Source: Erinaceus europaeus (Eukaryota; Chordata; Mammalia; Eulipotyphla; Erinaceidae). Taken from it: a DNA stretch of 64,000 nt. The stretch is from contig NC_080168.1 of assembly GCF_950295315.1 (NCBI RefSeq), positions 2,548,573 to 2,612,572 on the forward strand, written 5' to 3'. This document shows positions 1-11,794 of the stretch, piece after piece; the stretch's first letter is position 1; each line of letters starts with the position of its first letter. Both the position numbers and the translations under genes were made by a program. Under the pieces are notes generated by a model. That model was not told the origin of the DNA. It searched no databases and saw only the letters and a list, made by a program, of their open reading frames with translations.

Positions 1-34
1 TTTTCTCCTGAGACCACTTATGACAGACCTCTGG

Positions 35-37
<3 letters not shown>

Positions 38-70
<33 letters not shown>
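38..70. repeat. (CT)n microsatellite
   Basis: Uninterrupted CT dinucleotides lie just outside the 3' end of a minus-strand SINE. The short frame over it, with a Leu-Ser run, is an artefact. Confidence 0.95.
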
Positions 71-72
<2 letters not shown>

Positions 73-337
73 CTACGGGATTATCACTGGGGTTTGTTGC
101 TTACACTATGAATCTACTGCTCCTGGTGGCCATTTTCCCCCATTTTTTTATTGGATAGGACAGAGAGAAATTGAGAGAAGAGGTGGAGATAGAGAGGGGA
201 AGAGAAAAACAGACACCTGCAGACCTGCTTCACCACTTATGAAGTGACACCCCTTGCAGGTGGGGAGCTGGAGACTTGAACCAGGATCCTTATGCTTTGT
301 AATATGTGTGATTAACCTGATGTGCTACTGACGCCCT
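73..337 (-). mobile_element. SINE-A2 copy
   Basis: On the minus strand a degraded tRNA-like head (near 300-337) is followed by the diagnostic cctgcaggtgtctgt block, an AATTTCTCTCTGTCC segment and the A2-specific end (about 80-150). The B-box region reads as GGTTCAAG in the antisense. It is diverged, so it is an older copy. Confidence 0.85.
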
Positions 338-1325
338 CTCTCTAGAGTAGAAAATAATTTTCTCACGAAATATTAAATAAATAATGGAAAATCAAAACTG
401 TTCACTTAGCTTCTGTTTCATGTGGGTCAACAGTGTTTGGGCAGCTGGCAGGGAACTGACTTCAACTCAGTGTTTGGCATGAGATCCGGTGTTGCACAAG
501 AGAGACGGTTCTAGCAACTGTCCGTCTGAGTCAGTCTCAGCATCCCCTGCTGACCAGAGACCTGAAATCATTGCCTTTATGATTGGCAGAATCATGTTCA
601 CCAGAAAATCTTGGCATGCAAAAACTAGAAAGGGCAGTGCAGATTGTGTCAGATTATCCCCTGCAGTTGAGAGTCAGGGAAGTGGGTCCTGGGAGGATGG
701 GGGATGAAGTCTAGGATCAGGGTTGATAGTACAGAACTACCATGGGTGCCTGTGTTCCTGTTCTTGGTTTCTGGTCTTGAGTCTGAGGCAGCTTAGACTA
801 AGCCAGGCAGGAGTGCCACATCTATGCACAAATAACTCCTTGGACACAAGATTGAATAATTCTACAAGGCTCAAAGCGATACGCAAGAACCAGAAGAAAC
901 CAGCTGGAGCTAATACGGTGTCTGGAAGATTGGCTACTCACCCTTACTGAAACTCATTACTCCACCATTATGCTAAAGTCTCCATGCTAAGGAAGCCAGT
1001 CTTCCACCCATGTTCCTGAGGCCATGACCATTCTGAAATGAGTAAATCGGGCCAGAAAATATTTCAGGAAGACTCACTTTTCTAGAAAATCCCTACCCAT
1101 CCCAAATCCTCTGGTGAATAGTGGTTGAGCTTGTCTTTCCTGAGAAAAGTCTGTCTACAACAAACAGACCCCATACAAACTGAATCCCCCAATTCCCAGT
1201 GTGTCATTCACCCTAGAACTCACTTAGAATCCACTCTGAGTATATCCTTTCTCCTGCCACCTTGCAGTAATCCTAAAGTGCTATTACTGGTGCCTTTATT
1301 CCCCATTTTTTAAAAAAGATATTTT
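338..1325. other. No recognisable feature (unique sequence)
   Basis: About 1 kb without a repeat family I recognise. Short open frames (for example 489-707 and 723-950) lack splice context, codon bias or any known domain. Confidence 0.5.
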
Positions 1326-1545
1326 CCTCATATTTTTAAACTTTACATATTTAATTTTATAGGAAAAACTGAGAAAGAAAGGGGATAAAGAAGGAAAGAG
1401 AGACAGAGTGACACCTGCAGCTCTGCTTCGCCACTCGTGAAGCTTTCCTCCTGCAGGCCCCGGGGACTGGGGGCTTGAACGCTGGTCCTTGTGCAGGTAA
1501 CACACGCACTTAACCAGGCATGCCACCCCATGGCCCCTCTCCCCA
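1326..1545 (-). mobile_element. SINE-B copy
   Basis: In antisense it shows an A-rich tail at 1326-1370, then the gagagacagagtgacacctgcag block, a GAAGCTTTCC segment, the B-box region (gcttgaacgctgg) and a head ending in accaggcatgcca. It contains a 9-bp internal change near 1455 but is near full length. Confidence 0.85.
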
Positions 1546-3860
1546 AATTCTTCCTGGACGTCGGCAATAACCTGCACCCAGTTCCACGGCAAGCTTCCTC
1601 TCTTGTCCTAGGATCTTCATCCAATATCATCTTTTATGGTGAGCCAGCTGGACTCCCATCTGACATCAAACCCACTGCCACAGTCTTTCTGTGCCTCCAG
1701 TGGGTTCTTCTCCTGGAGTAGGTCCCTGACAGTGGAGCAGAGGCTAGGGCACCCCCAAGGAGCAGTTGCCTTAGGGGAACCTCCCCCCCACACCCCACCC
1801 CAGTGGACAAGCTCATTTAGCACCTTCCAGGAAGTAAAAGGGAATGGCGTCAATTACGAGCCCAGAATCCTGAAACCTTGGCTGTCTCTCCTGGTGTACA
1901 AGTCCCTTGTTAGATGAATGTTTGCCTGTCTGGGGTGCCAGAGGAATAGATATTATAGGCCAATTAGAAATAAAAATCAAACCAACCAGAGTTGTCCTTT
2001 TAAAAATTAAAAGTCCTTTTTACATGTCACGGAGGTGTCAGTGTTATCATAAAGACTAATTAGGACATTTTACAACATCCTGGCAACTGGAGGGAACAAT
2101 CTTATTGGTAACTTTAAAGATTACTAAGCATCCTTAGCCCTTCAGGTCAGACCTCTAAGCTGGAGCTTGGGCTCACCTGCTGTGGCTGCAGGAAGCCTTT
2201 TATTGTCTCTGGAAAAGAAAGGTACATTCTGAGAGGCATTCAGGCCTGGCTGGAAGGGAAGGTTCTTTCCTCTGCAAACTCCTCAAGCCAAGCCAAGAGG
2301 CAGCTGGGATGTGGGCTGAGACCTGTCCATATGCTTGCACCAGAGGAGGGCTCCATCTTGGCCACCTGGAGAAAAGAAATCTTGAAGGCAGACATCCCCA
2401 GGAGGGGATGGTTCTGGCCTTGGCAGCAGGGACAAGGGAAGCCCTGTGAGTCTTCATCACAAAGGCTGCTTTTCATCTGTGGGAAAAGGCTTCCTGTATA
2501 GGCTAGCCAGCAGGTTCACAAACAAGGAAATGTTGAGGGACGGAACAGGGACAGTGAGACCCTGGAGAGCACAGACACTTTGTTTTGCTGTTTGTACGTG
2601 GGGCACAAGGATAGAGTGAGCACATGGGAAACGGGAACTGGAGCCCCGAAAGATGCCCACTGTGGGAGGAAATTTGGGCGAGGTAACCACACCTGTAGTT
2701 TCCTGTTGGCCGATAAAATCCCGGGTTAGGTAAGCTGTATCTAAGAGTTAAGAGGAGAGTTTTACTCACGGAGGGGCCTTTTGGAGAAACTGTCTCCGAG
2801 CTCTCTCTTCTCTCTAATTTCACTGCGGCAGGAATCCTACCTCAGAATATAAAAGGAAGACTTGGAAATCTCATACCTACCGTGCGTGTTTCCTTGTGAT
2901 CCTTTCAAGTGGATTTCACGTCGGCCCAGCAAAAGGGAACTTAGCTCTTATAGAAGGAAAGGAACGTTTTGATGGAACTGAAGGGTTGAAAGGTTTTTTG
3001 TTTGTTTGTTTCTTTTTGCAGGGGTGGTGATGGTTGGGGGAGAGAAAACATATTTGTGATCTGTCAGTTTCTTATAGGGGTCATTGTGAGTTTAGAACCT
3101 CTTCTCTGAAATTTGACTGAAGACAAAGGGCTGGTGCCAGGAGAGGGTTGGATGCTTCAATTGTGTGCCATTGTCATGGAAAGGAATTGCTTATTATCTT
3201 GAAATTCAAATGTCCTTTAACAAACTGGAGAATTAAATCAAGGTCAGACAAAGCAGAAAGGAAACTTAAAGTGTCCTGTAAGGATGCCCTTAAGATCTGT
3301 GAGCAGTGCTTTTTCAGAGAGGGAAGGAAATTCTATAGGGTTCCCCAAACTGGGAGTTTTCAGTGCTATGTAACTGTGAAACTGTTCGGAGGCTCACACA
3401 TCTCCAGCAATTTTAACTGAGACAAAAATCACACAATTAGTCTTTCCTTTGTTATCAGTGATAACAGGTATTGCTTACTTTATAGTCTTAATGATAGAAC
3501 GAGTGTCAAGAAAACAAAGGCAGAATTAAAAATCCAGTTCTCAGCCTTGTGCTCTGAGATTTTTGACACCAACTGTTCACATCACTTGGGACTTTTGTGT
3601 CAAAATTTTGAGGTCATATTCTCAAAGGTTACCCCTTTTAGCCTGTACCAATGTGCCAGACTCCCATCTACAATTGCCAATTTCTCTTTTTGGAAGAATT
3701 TCTCTGACTGTAAATATTAAACCCTATTAAACAGAAAGTGAGGGACAAGTCAATAGCCTACACAATACACCATCCACACAAACGCTATTCATTCACCTTT
3801 ACCCCTCATGAGTAGTTTTATTTCAGTTTTATGTAATTGAAACCACAGCACTGACTCAAT
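1546..3860. other. No recognisable feature (unique sequence)
   Basis: Mixed-composition sequence, with a short T/G tract near 2994-3015. A 90-residue frame at 3148-3420 has no domain I can name and no supporting context, so I do not call it a gene. Confidence 0.45.
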
Positions 3861-4035
3861 TTTTATCCTGCTTTTTCTACCTAATATATCCTAACCTTTA
3901 CCCATGGTATTTTATGGTATTTGTAAACATAATATTTAATGGTCTCACAATCTGTTATTAAGTGAGTTATTAGAGGCTTTTAACCTCTATTCTGAGCCTA
4001 TGGGCTGTTCCCAGTTGTTTTTTATTTTTATTTTA
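3861..4035 (-). mobile_element. Possible ancient L1 3'-end fragment
   Basis: The order of phrases (cctgctttttctac, atatatcctaacc, tgtaaacataatatttaatgg, gggctgttcccagttgtttt) resembles old mammalian L1 3' ends read in antisense. It is strongly diverged. The alternative is chance AT-rich similarity. Confidence 0.35.
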
Positions 4036-4545
4036 TTTTTTTATTTGAGGTTACAGAGCTAGTAAAGAGGAGACATTTGATCCAAATATGTAATTGGATC
4101 ACCTCCACCACCCCCCAACAAATTTTTATTGTATTTTATTTTTTTGCAACTTTCTACCCCTTTTCTCTGACAAAGTTGAGATGAGTTTTGGAGGTTAGAA
4201 AAGCAAACTGGTCCCAGGCTTGTGGTGTAGAGTCTGGTGACCTTTATTCTTAGAGAAGCCACAGGGTACATTCTCTTGGCTTCGATGAGACTAAGAGAAC
4301 CTTGCAAGTATGACCCTACGGACAAGATCCCCAGGATTTGCTACATAGTGGGGTCCCTTGACCTTTTGTGAGGGGAGGGGAGAGCAGCTGACTGGGACCA
4401 CTCCCCATTTTCCTCCCATGAGGTTCTAACCTGACCCCTCCTTGGAGGAATCACCAGACAGACAGTCATGTTTCAGGGAAAAGATGAGCATTTACTGGGA
4501 AAAGTAAGGACAGAAAAGGAGAAGGAAGTACAAGCATGCAGATGT
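4036..4545. other. No recognisable feature; T-rich start
   Basis: It begins with a TTTTATTTTT tract that may be the tail of the preceding fragment. The rest shows no repeat family or gene. Confidence 0.4.
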
Positions 4546-4548
4546 GTA

Positions 4549-4551
<3 letters not shown>

Positions 4552-4599
<48 letters not shown>

Positions 4600-4698
4600 A
4601 AGAGAGAGCGAGGGAGAGAGAGAGAGGAAGGCCTCAGCCCCTGGTCTCCCAGCTCTAGAGTCCCTTCTGAGGAGGGGAGGGCAGGACCCTCAGGTGGT

Positions 4699-4747
<49 letters not shown>

Positions 4748-4800
4748 CCAGCCCCTGGTCCCCAGCTCTCTGGCCCCTTCTGGGGAAGGCAGGACCCCCA
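4552..4800. repeat. Duplicated (GA)n plus GC-rich unit
   Basis: Two tandem units each start with a GA run (about 4552-4625 and 4701-4745) and continue with a GC-rich segment carrying cagcccctggtc, then cagctct, ccccttctg and caggacc. The second unit ends near 4800. Long frames on both strands here (Arg-Glu or Leu-Ser runs) are microsatellite translations. Confidence 0.8.
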
Positions 4801-5404
4801 GGGATGAGCTCCAGCCTCTGTCTCCAGGGTCCCCTCTGCCTCCATCTGCATGTTGAGGCCTTTGCAGTCAGGGATGGAGGGAGCCGGGGCAGGATGTGCA
4901 GACACACTGGGCTTCTGGGCCTGACCTGGGCCTGACCTGGCTGCCTGCAGGGGCAGGGGGCACGGAGGCGGGTACCTCTTTCTCTAAACTGCCCTCCACC
5001 TCTTTGGCCAAGTAAAATTCTCACCCTGATGATGTTTCTCTCTGCCATTTTCTTACATGCAATGTAGATTGTGATCTCCTCAGCTGTGCGCAACTGTCCC
5101 TCCCTGCTGTAAGTAAGCACAGTAAGCACAGCTTTTCCTGGATCACCTCTAGGTCTGTGTAGATAACCCATCACCCCAGCTCTTCTCTACCTGGCTCACC
5201 TGCCTGCCCTTCTCTGAAGCTCACCATCAGGCTTCCCAACTAGAGTCCTTTCTCAAGCCAGCAAGCAACCCTCCAAGCCCGCCTCAACCAACTGTCCCTC
5301 TGAATTCTTTGATGATGAAACCCTTATCTAAATTTATGTTTTTATGTCATATTCATACTGAAAAGGATGCAAATGGGTCAAAGCATGTTTCACATGCTCT
5401 AGCC
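4801..5404. other. No recognisable feature (unique, GC-richer)
   Basis: GC-rich at first, then ordinary. No exon-like frame with a recognisable product. Confidence 0.45.
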
Positions 5405-5765
5405 AGCATGGCTCTGGTAGCTTAACCACACCTGGTGAAACACACATGCTAGCATCCACAAGAAATAGTTACCTGGTTCAAGCCCCTGGTCCCCACCTGA
5501 ATGGGGAAGCTTCATGAGCAGAGGAACAAGGGCTGTAGGTGCCTCTCTGCCTCTCTCCCTCTCTATCTTTCTGTCTCTACCTGCCCCCTCTCAATTTCTC
5601 TCCATCCTATTCAAGCAAACAAACAAACAAAAACCTAACAAACACCTAGCACACAATAGCCACTAGGAGTAATGTATCTGTCATGCAAGCACTGAGCCCC
5701 AGCAAAAGCCCTGGTGGAAAAAAGGAAAAAAGAAAGAAAGAGAGAAAGAAAGAAAAAAGAAAGCC
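5405..5765 (+). mobile_element. SINE-A2/B-type copy with extended tail
   Basis: A tRNA-like head is interrupted near 5440-5475. The B-box region reads ggttcaagcccctgg, followed by caatttctctccatcc, a CAAACAAACAAA run and the A2-type end (gcactgagccccagcaaaagccctgg) before an A/G-rich tail. Confidence 0.75.
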
Positions 5766-6514
5766 CATTGCTAATTTGATAGATCACAAACAGTGTTTTA
5801 GATTAATTTGCATTTCGTCAATTACTACACAGCCTCCTTTCTACACTCTACTTTATTAACTATGCAAATTTATTTCTCATTTTACCTCTTTATATTTCAT
5901 TTACTTTATCTTTTTCTATATAGAGGCTTAAGTTTTTATGTAGTTAAAATCTTTGGAGTTTCTCTCTGTGACTTTTTCTAAGCTCTTAAGCTTAGGAATT
6001 CCTCTTGACTCCAGAGGTTTGACAAAGATTCAGTTCAGTTGCCTTAGAGTTTCTTTCTATGGCTTCATTCTTTTGTGTTTCATTCTTTAGTGCATCTGGT
6101 ATTTATTTTGGTGTATGCTGCGCTTGTTTCCAAATGACAAACCTATTCTGTCGACCAGATTCCTCTCCTTTATTGGTTTGTGGTGTCTTCTTTATCACAC
6201 ATCCAAAACTTTAATTATATGTTGCAGGTATTTGTGGTAAGACATAAAACCCAAAGCCAGGGGAACGCGTCACTTTTACATATGCGTTGATTTCTGCATT
6301 GTGCTCTCGTATTTTGACTAGACAATTATGTAACTTGCTTGGGAGTGTGACTATGGATGTCCTCGGGGGTACAGAGGCAATTCTGGTATAGTCTGTGAGT
6401 CGGGGGCACTCCAGGGAACCGTTTTCAACACTCTGGTTTCTCTTCAGATTATATAAATCTGTTGCCTTTTACTAAGGATTTCCATGGAGGGGAACAACCT
6501 TGAGTTTTAATTCA
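5766..6514. other. No recognisable feature (AT-rich)
   Basis: AT-rich sequence that could hide old transposon relics. I recognise no family and no coding frame. Confidence 0.4.
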
Positions 6515-6815
6515 ATTTTTCAAAAATGTATTAGTGATTTAATAATGATCGATAAGACTGTGGGATAAGAGGGGATAATTCTATACAATTCCCTCTATTA
6601 GAGTTCCCTGTCCCATCCCCTCCATTGGAAGCTTCCCTGTTCTTTATCCTTCTAAGGAGTGTAGACCAAAGATCTTTCTGGGGTGTAGAAGGTGGAAGGT
6701 CTGAATTCTGTAATTGCTTCTCTGCTGGATATAGACATTGACAAGTAGATCCATACTCCCAGCCTGTTTATAGATTTCTCTAGTGGAGTAAGGTTCACTT
6801 TTTTGAGGCCTTGAA
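6515..6815 (-). mobile_element. Repeat E, 3' portion
   Basis: Antisense E runs from its 3' end (tattagtgatttaataatgatc) through gataagagggg, tcccatcccctccattgg and gcttccctgttctttatcc to atccatactcccagcctg. The body matches more than ten other copies in this window. Confidence 0.85.
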
Positions 6816-6830
6816 GAAAAAAAAAATGAA

Positions 6831-6852
6831 AGAGAGAGAGAGAGAGAGAGAA
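6831..6852. repeat. (GA)n microsatellite
   Basis: Pure GA run adjoining the E copy. Confidence 0.9.
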
Positions 6853-7044
6853 TCAGCCATGAAACTTTGGAATTCTTATACAACCTTGAACTCCATCACT
6901 AGGCATTTCCATTCTGTAGGTCTGAGTACAAAAATTTACACAGATAATTGTGATGCTCTCCCTCCCCCACCCAGCTGAGAATCATAATTTAGTACAGTTG
7001 ACAGGAAAGTATGGTGTCATATACCAAATCTAGCCCATCATCCG

Positions 7045-7960
7045 TTTTTTTCTTCGTAATTTAATATTGGTTTATAGAATTCTTATAGATGCATCATTCC
7101 ACACTGTGGCTGTCACCAGAGTTCTGTGTCCTCCTCCATTCCATTGGGAACTGCAGTGGTTCCCCCAAATCGCAGATATGAGCTGACTTTATAACTATGT
7201 GTCGGCATTTATATCTTTCTATAGCTTTCTGCCCATTGTTTTCCATGATCTTGCCTTCACTTTCTTTCTTTTTTTTTTTTTTTAAGTTTTTTATTATTTA
7301 TTTATTTATTCCCTTTTGTTGCCCTTGTTGTTTTATTGTTGTAGTTATTATTGATGTCGTTGTTGTTGGATAGGACAGAGAGAAATGGAGAGAGGAGGGG
7401 AAGACAGAGAGGGGGAGAGAAAGACAGACACCTGCAGACCTGCTTCACCGCCTGTGAAGGGACCTGCCTGCAGGTGGGGAGCCGGGGGCTCGAACCGGGA
7501 TCCTGACGCCGGTCCTTGAGCTTAGCGCCACCTGCGCTTAACCCGCTGCACAACAGCCCGACTCACCTTCACTTCCTTTCTAAGTCGCCCCTATACCTAT
7601 TACTACTCCTTTGTGTCTTTTGTTCCTTTCCGCTTCTCTCTCAGATAAGAGAAACAGTTGCCTGGCTTCCTCTGGTGTTTTTCCAATACACCTTCCTTTC
7701 ATTGATGGCATAAAAACAAATTCCTGATCATCAGTGCTTCAGGTACTGATGGAATTGGGGTTCATCTAGTTATCTTCTCCTGTCTTTCTCCCCCTCTGGG
7801 AGTATGGACCAAAATTCTTTATGGGGAGCAGAAGGTGGGAGTTCTGGCTTCTGTCATTGCTTCTCCATTGGACATGGGCATTGGCAGGTGGGTCCACACC
7901 CCCAGCCTGTTTCTATTTTCTGCTTGTCGGGCAGGACTCTGGGGAGGCATCCCCTATTTT
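7045..7960 (-). mobile_element. Repeat E2 copy, interrupted by a SINE
   Basis: Antisense E2: the 3' end (cgtaatttaatattgg, ccagagttctgtgtcc, ctccattccattggg) and middle (ttgccttcac...ctaagtcgcccctataccta) continue after the nested SINE into the shared E body (ctctgggagtatggaccaaaattctttatggg). Confidence 0.8.
7263..7565 (-). mobile_element. SINE-A, full length, nested in E2
   Basis: Near-consensus antisense copy with a T-rich tail, AACAAGGGCAAC complement, cctgcagacctgcttcaccg, and the B-box complement gggctcgaaccggga near 7487-7501. It is flanked by a direct duplication CCTTCACTT (7254-7262 and 7566-7574), as expected of L1-driven insertion. High identity suggests a young copy. Confidence 0.93.
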
Positions 7961-8221
7961 TGTATAGCTTATGACCAAAGAATAGTTATTACATTTTTAA
8001 TAGTTGGAAAAATGTTGAAATATTATATTTTTGTAGCATGGGGAAAACAGAATGACATTCAAATTCTGGTGAGCAAGAATAAAGCTTCAGTGTCACACAC
8101 CCAGCTCATGTGTTTCTGTGTTATCTTGCTGTAGTGACTGAGGTGAGTAGCTGTGACTGGATCCTATGGTCTGCAAAGCCCAAAGTAGTTTATCCTCTGG
8201 GAGCCGGTGTGTGAAGAAGGC

Positions 8222-10575
8222 TTCTCTTCCCTTCCCTTCCCTTCCCTTCCCTTCCCTTCCCTTCCCTTCCCTTCCCTTCCCTTCCCTTCCCTTCCCTTCC
8301 CTTCCCTTCCCTTCCCTTCCCTTCCCAACCTTCCCTTCCCAACCTTCCCTTCCCTTCCCTTCCCTTCCCTTCCCTTCCCTTCCCTTTCCCTTCCCTTCCC
8401 TTCCCTTGCTTTCCCTTCCTTCCCCTTCCCAACCTTCCCTTCCCAACCTTCCCTTCCTTTCCCTTCCCTTCCCTTCCCAACCTTCCCTTCCCTTCCCTTC
8501 CCTTCCCTTCCCTTCCCTTCCCTTCCCTTCCCTTCCCTTCCCTTCCCTTCCCTTCCCTTCCCAACCTTCCCTTCCTTTCCTTTCCCTTCCCTTCCCTTCC
8601 CTTCCCTTCCCTTCCCTTCCCTTCCCTTGCCTTCCCTTCCTTCCCCTTCCCTTCCCTTCCCTTCCCAACCTTCCCTTCCTTTCCCTTCCCTTCCCTTCCC
8701 AACCTTCCCTTCCTTTCTCTTCCCTTCCTTTCTCTTCCCTTCCTTTCCCTTCCCTTCCCTTCCCTTCCCTTCCCTTCCCTTCCCTTGCCTTCCCTTGCCT
8801 TCCCTTCCTTCCCCTTCCCTTCCCTTCCCTTCCCTTCCCAACCTTCCCTTCCTTTCCCTTCCCTTCCCTTCCCAACCTTCCCTTCCTTTCTCTTCCCTTC
8901 CTTTCCCTTCCCTTCCCTTCCCTTCCCTTGCCTTCCCTTGCCTTCCCTTCCCTTCCCTTCCCTTCCCTTCCCTTCCCTTCCCTTCCCAACCTTCCCTTCC
9001 CAACCTTCCCTTCCCAACCTTCCCTTCCCTTCCCAACCTTCCCTTCCCTTCCCTTCCCTTCCCTTCCCTTCCCTTCCCTTCCCTTCCCTTCCCTTCCCTT
9101 CCCTTCCCTTCCCAACCTTCCCTTCCCAACCTTCCCTTCCCTTCCCTTCCCTTCCCTTCCCTTCCCTTCCCTTCCCTTCCCTTCCCTTCCCTTCCCTTCC
9201 CTTGCTTTCCCTTCCTTCCCCTTCCCAACCTTCCCTTCCCAACCTTCCCTTCCTTTCCCTTCCCTTCCCTTCCCAACCTTCCCTTCCCTTCCCTTCCCTT
9301 CCCTTCCCTTCCCTTCCCTTCCCTTCCCTTCCCTTCCCTTCCCTTCCCTTCCCTTCCCAACCTTCCCTTCCTTTCCTTTCCCTTCCCTTCCCTTCCCTTC
9401 CCTTCCCTTCCCTTCCCTTGCCTTCCCTTCCTTCCCCTTCCCTTCCCTTCCCAACCTTCCCTTCCTTTCTCTTCCCTTCCTTTCCCTTCCCTTCCCTTCC
9501 CTTCCTTTCCTTTCCCTTCCCTTCCCTTCCCTTCCTTCCCCATCCCTTCCCAACCTTCCCTTCCTTTCCCTTCCTTTCCTTTCCCTTCCCTTCCCTTCCC
9601 TTCCCTTCCTTCCCTTCCCTTCCCTTCCCTTCCCTTCCCTTCCCTTCCCTTCCCTTCCCTTCCCTTGCCTTCCCTTCCTTCCCCTTCCCTTCCCTTCCCT
9701 TCCCAACCTTCCCTTCCTTTCCCTTCCCTTCCCTTCCCAACCTTCCCTTCCTTTCTCTTCCCTTCCTTTCCCTTCCCTTCCCTTCCCTTCCCTTCCCTTC
9801 CCTTCCCTTCCCTTCCCTTGCCTTCCCTTGCCTTCCCTTCCTTCCCCTTCCCTTCCCTTCCCTTCCCAACCTTCCCTTCCTTTCCCTTCCCTTCCCTTCC
9901 CAACCTTCCCTTCCTTTCTCTTCCCTTCCTTTCCCTTCCCTTCCCTTCCCTTCCCTTCCCTTCCCTTCCCTTGCCTTCCCTTGCCTTCCCTTGCCTTCCC
10001 TTCCTTCCCCTTCCCTTCCCTTCCCAACCTTCCCTTCCTTTCCCTTCCTTTCCCTTCCCTTCCCTTCCCTTCCCTTTCCTTCCCAACCTTCCCTTCCTTT
10101 CCCTTCCTTTCCCTTCCTTTCCCTTCCCTTCCCTTCCCTTCCCTTCCCTTCCCTTCCCTTCTCTTCCCTTCCCTTCCCAACCTTCCCTTCTTTTCCCTTC
10201 CTTTCCCTTCCTTTTCCTTCCTTTCCCTTCCTTTCCCTTCCCCTCCCTTCCCTTCCCCTCCCTTCCCTTCCCCTCCCTTCCCTTCCCTTCCCTTCCCTTC
10301 CCAACCTTCCCTTCCTTTCCTTTCCTTTCCCTTCCCTTCCTTTCCTTCCCTTCCCTTCCCTTCCCTTCCCTTCCCTTCCCTTCCCTTCCCTTCCCTTCCC
10401 TTCCCTTCCCTTCCCTTCCTTTCCCTTCCTTTCCCTTCCTTTCCCTTCCTTTCCCTTCCTTTCCCTTCCCTTCCCTTCCCTTCCCTTCCCTTCCCTTCCC
10501 TTCCCTTCCCTTCCCTTCCCTTCCCTTCCCTTCCCTTCTCTTCTCTTCTCTTCTATTCTCTTCTCTTCTCTCTCT
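8222..10575. repeat. (TTCCC)n satellite-like array with higher-order structure
   Basis: About 2.35 kb of the pentamer TTCCC with ordered variants: TTCCCAACC, TTCCTTTCCC, TTTCTCTTCCC, TTGCC and TTCCTTCCCC. The last occurs at 8416, 8637, 8805, 9212, 9428, 9532, 9675, 9838 and 10001, including spacings of 168, 163 and 163 bp. A block near 8327-8650 recurs in the same variant order near 9115-9440. The end passes into TTCTC and CT runs near 10537-10575. All six frames are almost free of stops because the pyrimidine strand has no purine-containing stop codons and the complement lacks T. The 600-850-residue frames are therefore not genes. Confidence 0.98.
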
Positions 10576-10589
10576 CTGTTTGTCTCTCT

Positions 10590-11490
10590 CTCCACTATAT
10601 AAGATTCTTGGACTTTAGTGGCTGGAAGGAGAGAATGTTTTGCATTTTGAAAACCAAAGCCTTGATTCTGTGTTCACCTCTAATCTCTTTTGTGTTCTAT
10701 TTCTAATATTTTTTTAAATAAAATCTTTCAAACTTTCATTAGCTATCTTGCTTATATTCTTTCTTCTAATTGATGTGACTACAATCCTGGCACTCAATAC
10801 CCCTGTCCCCAGCCCCTAGGCCCCCCCTTCTGAAGCCTAACTTTTTGAAAAATTGCCCAGCCAGCTCCAAGGAGACTCTGATTCTGCTTTTAGCTTATGT
10901 TTTCTGTCTGATGTTCATAGGTTAATTTCCTTGAGAGATGGCATGCAATTAATGAGACTTATTATGTTAATGAACACACAAGTTATTATTTAATAATTAT
11001 GTTAGCAATAAAAACAGTTATGGGTTAATTGTTACAATTACTTTAAAAATAATGAGCTGAAGGTTGGATTTATGTCTTTAGTTCAAATAAAAAAAGAAAT
11101 TTAAACATAGAATTGTGAACAGATGACTGGTGCATAGGAGACAAAGAATGTGTTTATACACGGAATAGGTAATAGCTATCAACCTTACCAGCAAATGAGC
11201 TATAATAAAGGTTCTGACACAAAGACTTTGTTCAGAGGGACTTCAGGTATTTCTTCAGAAAATAAAGCCAGTATCAGGACAGCTCAGTTTGGAAAGACTC
11301 CCAGGAATCTGTTGTGACGATAGACTCTAGTATCATGGTTATGACAATAGCAATCTTAAACACAAGCTTTAGTTGATTGGCTGACCACTCTTCCTTGGTC
11401 TCAAAATAGTCTTTGTTTGCTGGATGTTCATTTTCTCCTCTTCTTATTTCAATGTCCTCATCCTTAAAAAGAGATTTGAAAATTCCCTGG
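10590..11490. other. No recognisable feature (AT-rich unique)
   Basis: AT-rich sequence with no coding frame and no family I recognise. Confidence 0.45.
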
Positions 11491-11491
11491 A

Positions 11492-11700
11492 GGAGCCAGC
11501 AGGCGACTCACTGGTGTTGTCATGTATGAGGACCTGGATCTGAGTCTGGGGACCACAACATGAGAGCATCTGCAGGGGTAGAGCTTCATGGGTAATGGAG
11601 AGGCACTACAGTCCTCATCTTCAGTGTCTTTCTCTCTCCCTTCCTTTCTCTGTGTCTCAACATCTAGAGCAGGTGCAGGTGCAAGACAACTTTTTTTTTT
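11492..11700 (+). mobile_element. Diverged tRNA-like SINE
   Basis: A head-like gcgactcactggtgttg segment, a gaggacctggatctgagtctgggg B-box region and a pyrimidine-rich stretch ending in a long T run suggest an old SINE. The B box is badly degraded, so the family is uncertain. Confidence 0.4.
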
Positions 11701-11794
11701 CTGTCAACAACCATTTGGATATTTACAGCATCATTAATGGGTGGGACAAAATCATCAGCTGAACAATAACCACTTGACCTGATTTACATCTTAC

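Noticed and set aside
3148..3420. 90-residue frame with several Cys and His
   Set aside because: No regular zinc-finger spacing, no splice or promoter context; most likely chance.
4473..5174. 233-residue minus-strand frame with Ser-Leu runs
   Set aside because: Driven by two GA tracts and the duplicated GC-rich unit; no domain.
8222..10575. CRISPR-like or bacterial repeat array
   Set aside because: No spacers of constant length; a simple eukaryotic satellite-type repeat in a mammalian context.
8093..10706. Very long open frames (605-846 residues) on both strands
   Set aside because: They are translations of the TTCCC array; periodic low-complexity peptides in every frame, no start or splice context.
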